From NCBI RefSeq assembly GCF_000725485.1, contig NZ_JOAG01000019.1, forward strand, positions 203,570-267,569: DNA of 64,000 bases, in the 5' to 3' direction. The notes below the pieces were generated by a model. It saw nothing but the letters and a program-made list of their open reading frames with translations. It was not told where the DNA came from and did no database searches. The translations under genes were made by a program, and so were the position numbers. Shown piece after piece: positions 48,372-55,955 of the stretch; the first letter of the stretch is position 1, and each line of letters starts with the position of its first letter. The DNA comes from Nonomuraea candida (GTDB lineage: Bacteria; Actinomycetota; Actinomycetes; Streptosporangiales; Streptosporangiaceae).

Positions 48372-48838
48372 ATGGACAGAGAGACGCTCGTTCAGCTCCT
48401 CGCCACCACGGGGAAGCCGGCCATGCCTGCCGTCATGCGCTCGCGGCCGGCGCGCCCTTCGAGATTTGGCCGGAGCCGGTCGAGACGATCAGCCTGAGCA
48501 GGACTTATCAGCGTCGAGCACGTCTCACCCGCCGAAGGAACGCCGCATCCCCAGGCTTTGACGAGGCGGTCACGCAGCTCAGCACCTGCGACCTTCAGCA
48601 CCTCATCCTCGGCATGGTCAAAAGCACCGAGCCTGCCCGCCGCTTCCAGCTCTTCCTGTCTCCCGACCGGTCACGCGTGGTGGCTTGCCTCGAGTCCACA
48701 GCCGATGGGAGCACCCGCACTCGCCCAGGACGTCCTGACGTCGAACAGCCGAGAACGGCCTCGCGCACGTACGCGCTCTCTCCTGAGAGCAAGGACCTGC
48801 CGTTTGAGGGCCAGATCAACGACGGCCGCTCATCAGCT
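48372..48838 (+). pseudogene. Frameshifted small hypothetical gene
   Basis: ATG 48372 opens MDRETLVQLLATTGKPAMPA, but the continuing protein-like sequence is one frame over: GAPFEIWPEPVETISLSRTY, GFDEAVTQLSTCDLQHLILG, RRFQLFLSPDRSRVVACLE. The second part ends like a beta-strand pair of a family I recall from actinomycetes (FLSPD...VVAC). A one-base deletion near 48440-48455 explains the break. It runs up to the convergent acetyltransferase gene. Confidence 0.55.
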
Positions 48839-48840
48839 GT

Positions 48841-49488
48841 CTACAGCGGCGCGCTGTCGGGCGGGGAGGGTGGGACGAGAAGCGCCTCCGCGCCGATCGG
48901 GACGTAGCCGGCGGCGAGGAACGTTCGGACGCTCGCCGCGTTCCCAGGCGCGATCTGAGCCCAGAGAGGGTGCGTGGTGAGATGCCTGGCGGCGCGGGCG
49001 AGGGTGCGGCCCAGACCGCTCCCCCGGCCGGCCGGGTCGACCTCGATCGCGACCTCCCGCCGACCGGCGACGCCTCGTCCGATGACCAGCAGACCTCCTG
49101 GGCAGGTCCAGACGCGTACGTCGTCTCGATAGCGGTGCGCGCGCCGGACACGAGGATGGGCCGCGGCCGTGATCTCGACCAGTTCGATCGGCGGAGGACC
49201 GGCGCAGGGGGCGGCCAGAGCGAGCATGTCGATGTTGCCGACCCTGCGCCCCATGCGTTCCTCCAGTTCCCTGAGGAAAGGCGGATTGAGCGGCGCCGAC
49301 AGATCTCCGGCGGGAAGCCGGGCTCTGATCCAGGCCTCGCCCACGTCGGCGTAGATCACGTTGTGGGCGGTGAAGGCGATCACTCCCGCGTCACGCGGAG
49401 ACGGCTGCGGAACGATCGTGGGGCCGGCTCCGGGCCGGGGCACCTGTCCGTCGGCCGCAGCGGCGAGGATGTCCTGCAGCGTGACCAT
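48841..49488 (-). CDS. GNAT-family N-acetyltransferase
   Basis: About 215 aa. The acetyl-CoA-binding motif is EVDPAGRGSGLGRTLARAA near residue 155 (RGxGxGR), followed by LWAQIAPGNAASVRTFLAAG and a terminal Pro/Ser tail. N-terminal part: TIVPQPSPRDAGVIAFTAHN. ATG 49488 (MVTLQDILAAAADG) is taken as the start; a somewhat longer N terminus is possible since the frame stays open. Substrate unknown. It is convergent with the broken gene at 48.4 kb. Confidence 0.8.
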   Translation of the reverse strand: MVTLQDILAAAADGQVPRPGAGPTIVPQPSPRDAGVIAFTAHNVIYADVGEAWIRARLPAGDLSAPLNPPFLRELEERMGRRVGNIDMLALAAPCAGPPPIELVEITAAAHPRVRRAHRYRDDVRVWTCPGGLLVIGRGVAGRREVAIEVDPAGRGSGLGRTLARAARHLTTHPLWAQIAPGNAASVRTFLAAGYVPIGAEALLVPPSPPDSAPL

Positions 49489-49652
49489 CCGGAGACCGTA
49501 GTCGCTGCCCAGCGCGCTCGCAAGGGCTGCCGGAGCCGGCTCGGCCGCCCCGACCTCCGTCAGGGTGCTCGCCCACGTTCTCCCGTCAGCCGGGGAACCA
49601 CGTCCGTCGCCGGGCGAGCCGCATCGTGATGTCGGTGGGGCCGGAGATATCC

Positions 49653-51275
49653 CTACCGGAAGCCCGCGCCGGCCAGGAACGCGGTCAGCGGGCCGTCGGC
49701 GAGCTTGCCCTTCCGGCGGGCCTTGGCGAGATCCTTGCCGAGTTCCCAAAGCTTCCCGCGGGCTTCCCCGACCTTTCCTTCGGCGAGCTTGCCGGCGGCG
49801 TCCCGGATCTTCTTGTGCGCCTTGGCGGCCACGTCGGGGCTGATGCCGCCGCGCCGCTGCTGCGCGGTCACAGCGTTGTCGAGAGCTGCCAGCCACGAAC
49901 GCGAGTCCTGGCGGGCCGCCCGGGTCGGGGAAGGCGTGGTGACGGCACGCCGGGTGGGCTTGGCGCTGGAGCTGGGGCTGGGGCTGGGAGTGGCCGGGGC
50001 GGAGGCACGGGATGCGGGGGTCGAGGCGCTGGGCCGAGGTGAGGTCGGCGGTGCCGTGGTGGCGCCGTTCTGCGGTGGAGCCGCGACCTGCCCGGAACTC
50101 GGGGACACCGCGATCGCGATCGCCGTGACGACGACGATGGCCGCGACCCCGGCGGCCACCTGGAAGGAAAGGCGCCGCCACAGCGGTAAGGCCGCGGGAG
50201 CCGGGGGCGGAGCGTCCAGCAGGGCGGTGTCGCCGGCCCGCGCTGCGGCTACCGGAGAGTGCGCTGCGGCTACCGCAGGATGCGGTGCGGCTACCGCAGG
50301 ATGCGGTGCGGCTACCGCAGGATGCGGTGCGGCTACCGCAGGATGCGGTGCGGCCACCCGATCGTGCGATGCGGCTACCGGACGGCCTGGTGCGGCTACC
50401 GGAGGGTGCGGTGCGGGTGGCGGAGTGGGGGCGGGGTGCCGGCCGCGGAGGTGTGGCGGGCCGGCCAGGCCGAGGAGGACGCGCTGCACGTGCTCGGCGC
50501 CGCCGGGCCGCTGAGCGGGGTCCTTGGCGAGCAGGCTCATGATGAGCTGTTCGAGGGCCGGCGGCAAGTCGGGGCGATGGCGGCGGGGCGGCTCCGGGGC
50601 GTGGTGGAGGTGCTGGTAGATCAGTTCGGGTGGGGTGCCGGTGAACGGGGGCCGGCCGCACATCGTCTCGTAGGCGACGCAGCCGAGGGCGTACAGGTCG
50701 CCGGCCGCTTCACCGCCGGAGCCGTCGATCTGCTCGGGAGCCAGGTAGGCGGCGGTGCCGACGATGGTGCCGACGGTGGTCAACCGGCCGGCCTCGCTCG
50801 CCAGGTGGGCCAGGCCGAAGTCGACCACCTTGAGCGCGCCGCCGGCGGTCAGGTGCAGGTTGGCGGGTTTGATGTCGCGGTGCACCACGCCCGCCCGGTG
50901 GGCGGCGGCCAGCCCGGCGGCGGCCTGGGCCAGCAGGGCGCACGCCTCGCCGACGGGCAGCGGGCCGCGGGCGGCCAGTTCGCCGGCCAGGCTGCGCCCG
51001 GTCAGCAGCTCCATCACCAGATACCGATGCCGGGCGTCGTTGCCGACGTCCAGCACGGTGACCACGTTGCGATGGATGATCTGGGCGGCGGCGCGGGCCT
51101 CGCGGGCGAAGCGCTCGCCCGCGGCCACGTCGCCGGTGAGCGGGTTGAGCAGCTTGACCGCGACCGGCGTGTCCAGCCGCTGGTCGAAGCCGCGCCAGAC
51201 TTCGGCCATGCCGCCCCGGCCGATCAGTTCGATCAGCTGATAGCGCCCGGCGATCAGTGCGGGTATGTCCGGCAT
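49653..51275 (-). CDS. Membrane Ser/Thr protein kinase (PknB type)
   Basis: 540 aa. Kinase domain about 10-265: GRGGMAEVWRG (Gly loop), VAVKLLNP (Lys), VVHRDIKPANLHL (HRD), KVVDFGLAH (DFG), TAAYLAPEQI (APE). Then a Pro/Ala/His linker (about 285-350) encoded by a 21-bp tandem repeat (PHPAVAA), one transmembrane helix near 375-397 (VAAGVAAIVVVTAIAIAV), and an external Ser/Thr/Pro-rich stalk with a C-terminal helical domain (about 465-540). No PASTA repeats. Phosphorylates unknown targets. It is transcribed away from the STAS gene. Confidence 0.93.
   Translation of the reverse strand: MPDIPALIAGRYQLIELIGRGGMAEVWRGFDQRLDTPVAVKLLNPLTGDVAAGERFAREARAAAQIIHRNVVTVLDVGNDARHRYLVMELLTGRSLAGELAARGPLPVGEACALLAQAAAGLAAAHRAGVVHRDIKPANLHLTAGGALKVVDFGLAHLASEAGRLTTVGTIVGTAAYLAPEQIDGSGGEAAGDLYALGCVAYETMCGRPPFTGTPPELIYQHLHHAPEPPRRHRPDLPPALEQLIMSLLAKDPAQRPGGAEHVQRVLLGLAGPPHLRGRHPAPTPPPAPHPPVAAPGRPVAASHDRVAAPHPAVAAPHPAVAAPHPAVAAPHPAVAAAHSPVAAARAGDTALLDAPPPAPAALPLWRRLSFQVAAGVAAIVVVTAIAIAVSPSSGQVAAPPQNGATTAPPTSPRPSASTPASRASAPATPSPSPSSSAKPTRRAVTTPSPTRAARQDSRSWLAALDNAVTAQQRRGGISPDVAAKAHKKIRDAAGKLAEGKVGEARGKLWELGKDLAKARRKGKLADGPLTAFLAGAGFR
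50245..50412. repeat. 21-bp tandem repeat in the kinase linker
   Basis: GCGGCTACCG (antisense of the coding strand) starts at 50245, 50266, 50287, 50308, 50329, 50350 (variant), 50371 and 50392, an exact 21-bp period. It encodes seven-residue PHPAVAA units in the cytoplasmic juxtamembrane region of the kinase. Confidence 0.9.
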
Positions 51276-51326
51276 GGTGCGCCGCCCATCGGTTGGACTC
51301 TCATGGAACGCGGGACACTTTACGGC

Positions 51327-51731
51327 TCACGGGGCCGGGTCGCTGGGGACGATCGGCTGCCCGCCGTACAGATCGAGGCTGGGTGGGCCCTCGCCGTTGA
51401 CGGGAACGTATAAGTTCTTGCCCGGGCCGAGCCGCCAGCCCAGCAGGTGCAGCAGCCTGCCCATCATGGGCGGGATCGGATCGAGGATCAGCCTGCGGGG
51501 CGCGGGAAGCTCGGTGGCGGTGCGGGTGATCAGCCGGACGGCGCCCACGTCGATGAAGGTCACCTCGCCGAGGTCGAGATGGATGTCCGCGGTGCCGGAC
51601 CGGACCGCCCAGGCCAGCGCGCGGGCCAGCACGGGCGCGGTGTCGCGATCGAGCTCGCCACTGATGCGCAGGCCGTGCGGATCCACGACGGGGCTGATGG
51701 AGGCATGGCTGGCGCCGGTTTCGGACGTCAT
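51327..51731 (-). CDS. STAS-domain protein without the phospho-acceptor Ser
   Basis: 134 aa, ATG 51731 with GGGAGG upstream. The STAS core is visible (GLRISGELDRDTAPVLARAL, DIHLDLGEVTFIDVGAVRLI). At the spot where anti-anti-sigma factors have D-S-S/T-G, this one has D-V-G, so it cannot be switched by the usual phosphorylation. It may be a permanently active form or bind another partner. The RsbW-like gene lies divergent across 435 bp, and the membrane kinase lies just downstream on the same strand. Confidence 0.85.
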   Translation of the reverse strand: MTSETGASHASISPVVDPHGLRISGELDRDTAPVLARALAWAVRSGTADIHLDLGEVTFIDVGAVRLITRTATELPAPRRLILDPIPPMMGRLLHLLGWRLGPGKNLYVPVNGEGPPSLDLYGGQPIVPSDPAP

Positions 51732-52166
51732 CGGTCCTCCCACGTGCTCGGGAACGATCCGTCAGCGCTGCGATGGCCGGGGTTGCGCTGGAACGCTCCG
51801 GCAGGGGCCGCTACGACGCCGCGCGGCACTACGGTGCGGGGACAAGCACTGACGAAGCAGTACGGTCGCCGTTCCGCCTTCCTGTCAGGCGCCGACGGCC
51901 CGCTCCGAAGGTCGGTCCGTTGCGCCCGGCGCAGCTCGCTGACGAGGGTCAGTCATCCATGCTGCCCAGCATGGCCGGAATTATGCGGACAACCGACCGC
52001 AACCCCCGGCTTCCCCGCCCCCTACCTGCGCCTTCTCACAGGCGGCGACGGCCACGCCGGCCGGGCCGGCACCCGTCCCGTTTAACGATCGGCCGTCCGG
52101 AAAGTGGCTCAGGGGAAGCCCGCGGTTCCTCCCTTTCCATCCCCGACCCGCGCGGGCCCGACCACC
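51732..52166. other. Intergenic region between STAS and RsbW-like genes
   Basis: 435 bp with open frames on both strands but no protein-like sequence I recognise. No clear palindrome or repeat was seen. It must hold both promoters. Confidence 0.4.
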
Positions 52167-52619
52167 ATGAGTGCGGAGTTCGAACTACGCTGCCCCATCA
52201 GCCCCGACCTCGGCTACATCCGCGGCCTGGTACGCCTCCACGGGCGGCACCACGGACTGTCCGGCGAGCGGCTTGACGACCTGGTGACCGCGGTCAACGA
52301 GGCGGTCACCAATGTGCTCGACCACGGCGGCCGGGCAGGCCTGGTCACCGCCCGCGCCCACGAGCAGGGCGTGAGCGTGGAGGTCCTCGACATCGGTGGC
52401 CGGCTGACCTCCGAACACCTGAGGGCCGCCCGCGTCGATCCGGCCGGTGCGAGCGGATTCGGCCTGTGGATCATCCAGCATCTCTGCGATCAGGTCACCC
52501 TGGAGCAGACCGGCCTGGGATCGCTCCTCAGGCTGCACTACCACACTCGCCCCGCCCCGGCCACCCCGCCGAACCGCCGTACCACCCACAAGCCCGAGCG
52601 CCGCCACGCCACCCCCTGA
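52167..52619 (+). CDS. RsbW-like anti-sigma factor / ATP-binding protein
   Basis: 150 aa from ATG 52167. HATPase_c_2 domain: LVTAVNEAVTNVLDHGG (N box), VEVLDIGGRLTSEHL (G1 equivalent) and GASGFGLWIIQHLCD (G2), ending in a Pro-rich tail. Such proteins bind a sigma factor or phosphorylate a STAS partner. The STAS protein next door lacks the acceptor Ser, so the pairing is uncertain. Confidence 0.88.
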   Translation: MSAEFELRCPISPDLGYIRGLVRLHGRHHGLSGERLDDLVTAVNEAVTNVLDHGGRAGLVTARAHEQGVSVEVLDIGGRLTSEHLRAARVDPAGASGFGLWIIQHLCDQVTLEQTGLGSLLRLHYHTRPAPATPPNRRTTHKPERRHATP

Positions 52620-52718
52620 CCCCCGCTCCCCGACCGCCGCGCCGTCCCGACACAGGGCCGGAGGCCCGCCGATTCGCGAGCCTCCGGGTCCTCGAAGCAG
52701 GGGCGGGGGTTGTCGCCT

Positions 52719-53159
52719 TCAGGCGTTCTCGGCCGTCTGCTTCAGGCGCTCGAGCCAGGCCGTCAGTGAGGCGTCGAGTGCGGCGCCCATGCCCTGGACG
52801 TCCGCGCGGACGGGCTCGCCGTCCCAGGACTCTTCGGTGTGCACGTGCACCGTGCCGTCCTTCTCGGTGAACGTCCACTGGTGGATGCCGTCGATGCCGT
52901 GCGCCGGGCCGCCCCAGAGGATGCGGTACGGCGCCTGGACCGCGTACACGGTGGAGGCGATCTCCATCCCGAACGTGGTCCAGCGGAAGACCGAGCCGGG
53001 GACCAGCGGACCCTCGGCCGAGGCGGCGGTGATGTCGGTCTGCCAGGAGGGCCAGCCGGACACGTCGAGGTGCAGGTCCCAGACCCGCTGCAGGGGCGCG
53101 TCGATGCTGATGGAGTGGCGGGCGATGACGGCGGCGGAGGTGTCGATCCCGGTGATCAC
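52719..53159 (-). CDS. SRPBCC-family protein (polyketide cyclase-like)
   Basis: 146 aa, START/Bet v1-like fold: ARHSISIDAPLQRVWDLHLD, GWPSWQTDI, and the C-terminal helix AALDASLTAWLERLKQTAE. Binds a hydrophobic ligand or catalyses cyclisation or hydrolysis; specificity unknown. The GTG start overlaps the TGA of the carotenoid oxygenase (GTGA), so it belongs to that operon and may handle an apocarotenoid. That link is inference. Confidence 0.87.
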   Translation of the reverse strand: MITGIDTSAAVIARHSISIDAPLQRVWDLHLDVSGWPSWQTDITAASAEGPLVPGSVFRWTTFGMEIASTVYAVQAPYRILWGGPAHGIDGIHQWTFTEKDGTVHVHTEESWDGEPVRADVQGMGAALDASLTAWLERLKQTAENA

Positions 53160-54493
53160 TTGTTGTCCTCGATCCAGTGGCCGTGGATGCCGGCGGGCAC
53201 CCTGCGGGGCAGTTCTACGGTGGCGATGGGGTCGTTGCCGATGTCGGTGGCGTCGAGCACGAGCAGCTGGGAGGCGTTCGCCTTGAGGTCGCTGACGATG
53301 GTGAGCAGGTAGCCGTCGTCCTCGTTGGTCCCGCCTTCGGCGGGGACGAACACGGCCTCGCCCGGCATGCGGTGCTCGCCGTGGGACAGCAGCTGCCGGC
53401 GGCCGGTGACGGTGTCGAACTTGATGGTGTGGTAGCCGGACAGGCCCGCGCCGGGGAAGGCGATGGCGTAGCTGTAGCGGTTCGCCGTGCCGGTGAGCGC
53501 GTCGTTGATGGAGGGGAACTCGGTGGCCAGGTTGTCCAGGGGCTCGTCGGTGGCCTTGCCCGTGGCGGGGTCCAGGATCCAGCGGTGGAGGATCGATCCC
53601 GCGTCGGGGCTGGTGCCGTACCCGGGGGCGCCGACCCACCACTTCCAGGAGTTCTCCCAGGCCGCCCGGTCGTAGCGGGGACCTTCGACGACGACGCGCC
53701 CGTGCTGGTCCACGTACGCGTTGGTGACGTGCAGCAGTGCGCCCTGCTCGACCTCGAACCAGGTCACCCGGGACGGCCCGGTGCGCGGCATGACGCCGAT
53801 CCGGAAGGGCACGTCATCGTGCCACCGGTACGGGATGCCGGAGTGCTCGGAGTGGTCGAAGACCACGGGGGAGTTGAGGAACACGACATGCTCGCGGGTG
53901 ATGGCGAAGTCGTGCATGAGCGACGGGCCCGACCCGTCGATGACCTCCGAGCGGATGATCTCCCCTGAGGCGGAGGCGACGTAGTAGGTCAGGTAGGGCG
54001 GGAACGGGCTGTAGCTGTAGAAGTGCAGCTCGCCGGTGACCGGGTCCTCCTTCGGGTGGGCGGTCATCGCGCTGGTGAGCTTGCCGCCGAAGTCGTACAC
54101 GCCGACGGTGTCGAGCTCGGCGGTGACCTCCCAGGGCAGGTTCGCCTCCTGGAGGGCGAGATAGCGGCCGCCGTGGAAGATGATGTTGGTGGCGGCGGCG
54201 CTGACCTCCAGCTCGGTGCCCGTGAACGGCACGCCGTCCAGGAACGGGGTGCGTACCCAGCGGTTGCGGTACCACTCGGCGCGGCCGCCGGACAGCCGCA
54301 CACCGTGGATCATGCCCTCGCCCTTGAACCAGTGGCTGGGCGTGATGCCCGGCTTGGGGTTGTGGCCGTTGCGGAAGTAGCGGCCGTTCAGCTCCGGCGG
54401 GAGCGTGCCGTGGACGGTCAGCTCGTGAGCGGTGATCTCATCGGCGACCGGGGTGAAGTGGCCGGTGACGTACGGCTTGGGCAGTTCGGTCAT
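53156..54493 (-). CDS. Carotenoid oxygenase (retinal pigment epithelial membrane protein family)
   Basis: 445 aa, start MTELPKPYVTGHFTPVADEI. The four Fe-binding His positions fit: SAMTAHPKEDPVTG, SLMHDFAITREHVVF, GALLHVTNAYV and the C-terminal GIHGHWI. FRNGHNPKPG and KGEGMIHGVRL are family core motifs. Cleaves carotenoids or stilbene-type double bonds with O2 (carotenoid cleavage dioxygenase or lignostilbene type). The ATG overlaps the stop of the MFS gene (ATGA). Together with MFS and SRPBCC it forms a three-gene unit. Confidence 0.92.
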   Translation of the reverse strand: MTELPKPYVTGHFTPVADEITAHELTVHGTLPPELNGRYFRNGHNPKPGITPSHWFKGEGMIHGVRLSGGRAEWYRNRWVRTPFLDGVPFTGTELEVSAAATNIIFHGGRYLALQEANLPWEVTAELDTVGVYDFGGKLTSAMTAHPKEDPVTGELHFYSYSPFPPYLTYYVASASGEIIRSEVIDGSGPSLMHDFAITREHVVFLNSPVVFDHSEHSGIPYRWHDDVPFRIGVMPRTGPSRVTWFEVEQGALLHVTNAYVDQHGRVVVEGPRYDRAAWENSWKWWVGAPGYGTSPDAGSILHRWILDPATGKATDEPLDNLATEFPSINDALTGTANRYSYAIAFPGAGLSGYHTIKFDTVTGRRQLLSHGEHRMPGEAVFVPAEGGTNEDDGYLLTIVSDLKANASQLLVLDATDIGNDPIATVELPRRVPAGIHGHWIEDNK

Positions 54494-55863
54494 CGGAGTG
54501 CGTCCTTTCGGATGGTGATCAGGGCGATCAAGGCGGTCAACAGGGTGATGAGGGCGGCGGCCACGAACGTGCCGCGGTAGCCGCCGGTGAGCGAGAGGAT
54601 GGTCAGGGTGGCCAGGCCGATCGCGCCGCCGATCTGCCGGGTGGCGTTGATCAGCCCACCGGCGAGACCGCTGTCGGCGGCCGGCACACCCGCCGCCGAC
54701 AGGGCGGTGAGCTGGACGAACGCCGCCCCCAGCCCGGCGCCGATCAGCACCGAGGGGCCGAGCAGGTCGTTCAGGAAGGTTCCGCCGGAAGGAGCCCGCG
54801 CCAGCCAGACGAGCCCGGCGGTGAGCAGCAGCAGCCCGCCGGTCAGCACGGCCCGGCCGGACAGCCGCCGGGTCAGCCGGGGAGTCGCCCAGGAGGCCAG
54901 GGTGATCGTGAGCGCGAGCGGGAGCTGGGTCAGCCCCGCCTCCATCGGCGTGTAGCCGAGGACACGCTGCTGGTGGAGCGGCAGGAAGAAGAACAGGCCG
55001 AGCCAGACCGCGCCGAGCAGCGCCATCAGCACGTTGGCCGCGGTGACCGAGCCGACCTTGAAGATCCGCGCGGGGACCAGGGGGTCGGCCGATCGGCGTT
55101 GCAGATAGAGGAAGAGGTTGAGGAGCAGCGCCCCCGCGGCCATGGCGGGCCAGAAGCTGCTGGACACCCCGTACGTGAGGGCGGTCAGGCCCAGCGTGAC
55201 GGCGAGCGCGCCGGGCAGGTCGAGCCGGCCGCCGCGCGGCCGGTCGGCGGGCAGCAACCGCCAGGTGGCCACCAGGACCGCCACGGCGAAGGGAACCATG
55301 AGCAGGAACACCGACCGCCAGCCGTAGACCTCGCTGAGCAGGCCGCCGAGCAGCACCCCCGCCGCTCCGCCCACGCCGGAGACCGCGCCCCACACGCCGA
55401 GCGCGGTGCCGCGTCGCGGCCCGTCGGGGAAGAGGTTCAGCACCAGGGCCAGCGCGGTGGGCGCCAGCAGCGCCGCGCCGACGCCCTGCACGGCTCTGGC
55501 CACGATGAGCGTGACGACGTCGTACGCCAGTGCCGCGCCGAGCGAGGAGGCGGCGAACAGGGCGGTGCCGATCAGGAAGACGCGGCGCAGGCCGTACACG
55601 TCCCCGGAGCGGCCGCCCAGCAGCAGCAGCGCGCCGAAGGCCAGCACGTAGGCGTTGACCACCCACGACAGCCCGGCGGGACCGAGCCCGAGTCCGGCGC
55701 GGATCTCCGGCAGTGCGACGTTCACGATCGAGGTGCTCAGCACCACGAGGAACTGGGCCGTGCCCAGAACCGCCAGCGGCATCCATGTCGTGGTGGCCGG
55801 GGAGGTCGTGGTGGCCGGGGAGGTCGTGGTGGCCGGGGGGACGGAGGAACTGCTCATGGCCAT
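54490..55863 (-). CDS. MFS transporter, 14-helix EmrB/QacA type, with Thr-rich start
   Basis: 457 aa. Starts MAMSSSSVPPATTTSPATTT, an 18-bp tandem DNA repeat (55790-55843) encoding ATTTSP units. Then the DHA2 motifs LSTSIVNVALPEI (helix 1) and GGRSGDVYGLRRVFLIG (loop 2-3), ARAVQGVGAALLAPTALALV (motif C region). Exporter of small hydrophobic compounds. GTG 55866 or ATG 55863/55857 may start. Divergent from the large LuxR regulator across about 93 bp. Confidence 0.9.
   Translation of the reverse strand: MAMSSSSVPPATTTSPATTTSPATTTWMPLAVLGTAQFLVVLSTSIVNVALPEIRAGLGLGPAGLSWVVNAYVLAFGALLLLGGRSGDVYGLRRVFLIGTALFAASSLGAALAYDVVTLIVARAVQGVGAALLAPTALALVLNLFPDGPRRGTALGVWGAVSGVGGAAGVLLGGLLSEVYGWRSVFLLMVPFAVAVLVATWRLLPADRPRGGRLDLPGALAVTLGLTALTYGVSSSFWPAMAAGALLLNLFLYLQRRSADPLVPARIFKVGSVTAANVLMALLGAVWLGLFFFLPLHQQRVLGYTPMEAGLTQLPLALTITLASWATPRLTRRLSGRAVLTGGLLLLTAGLVWLARAPSGGTFLNDLLGPSVLIGAGLGAAFVQLTALSAAGVPAADSGLAGGLINATRQIGGAIGLATLTILSLTGGYRGTFVAAALITLLTALIALITIRKDALR
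55790..55843. repeat. 18-bp in-frame tandem repeat at the MFS N terminus
   Basis: GTGGTGGCCGGGGAGGTC at 55790 and 55808, and a variant at 55826, encode ATTTSP units (antisense of coding strand). The unit is a multiple of three. Confidence 0.9.
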
Positions 55864-55955
55864 CACAGTCGCAGCGGCTCACGAACGCTCGCGTCGGTAG
55901 TCGCTACCTATCCGCCGGCGTCACCCTGACTACGTGTGATCTGCTGCATAGTGAC

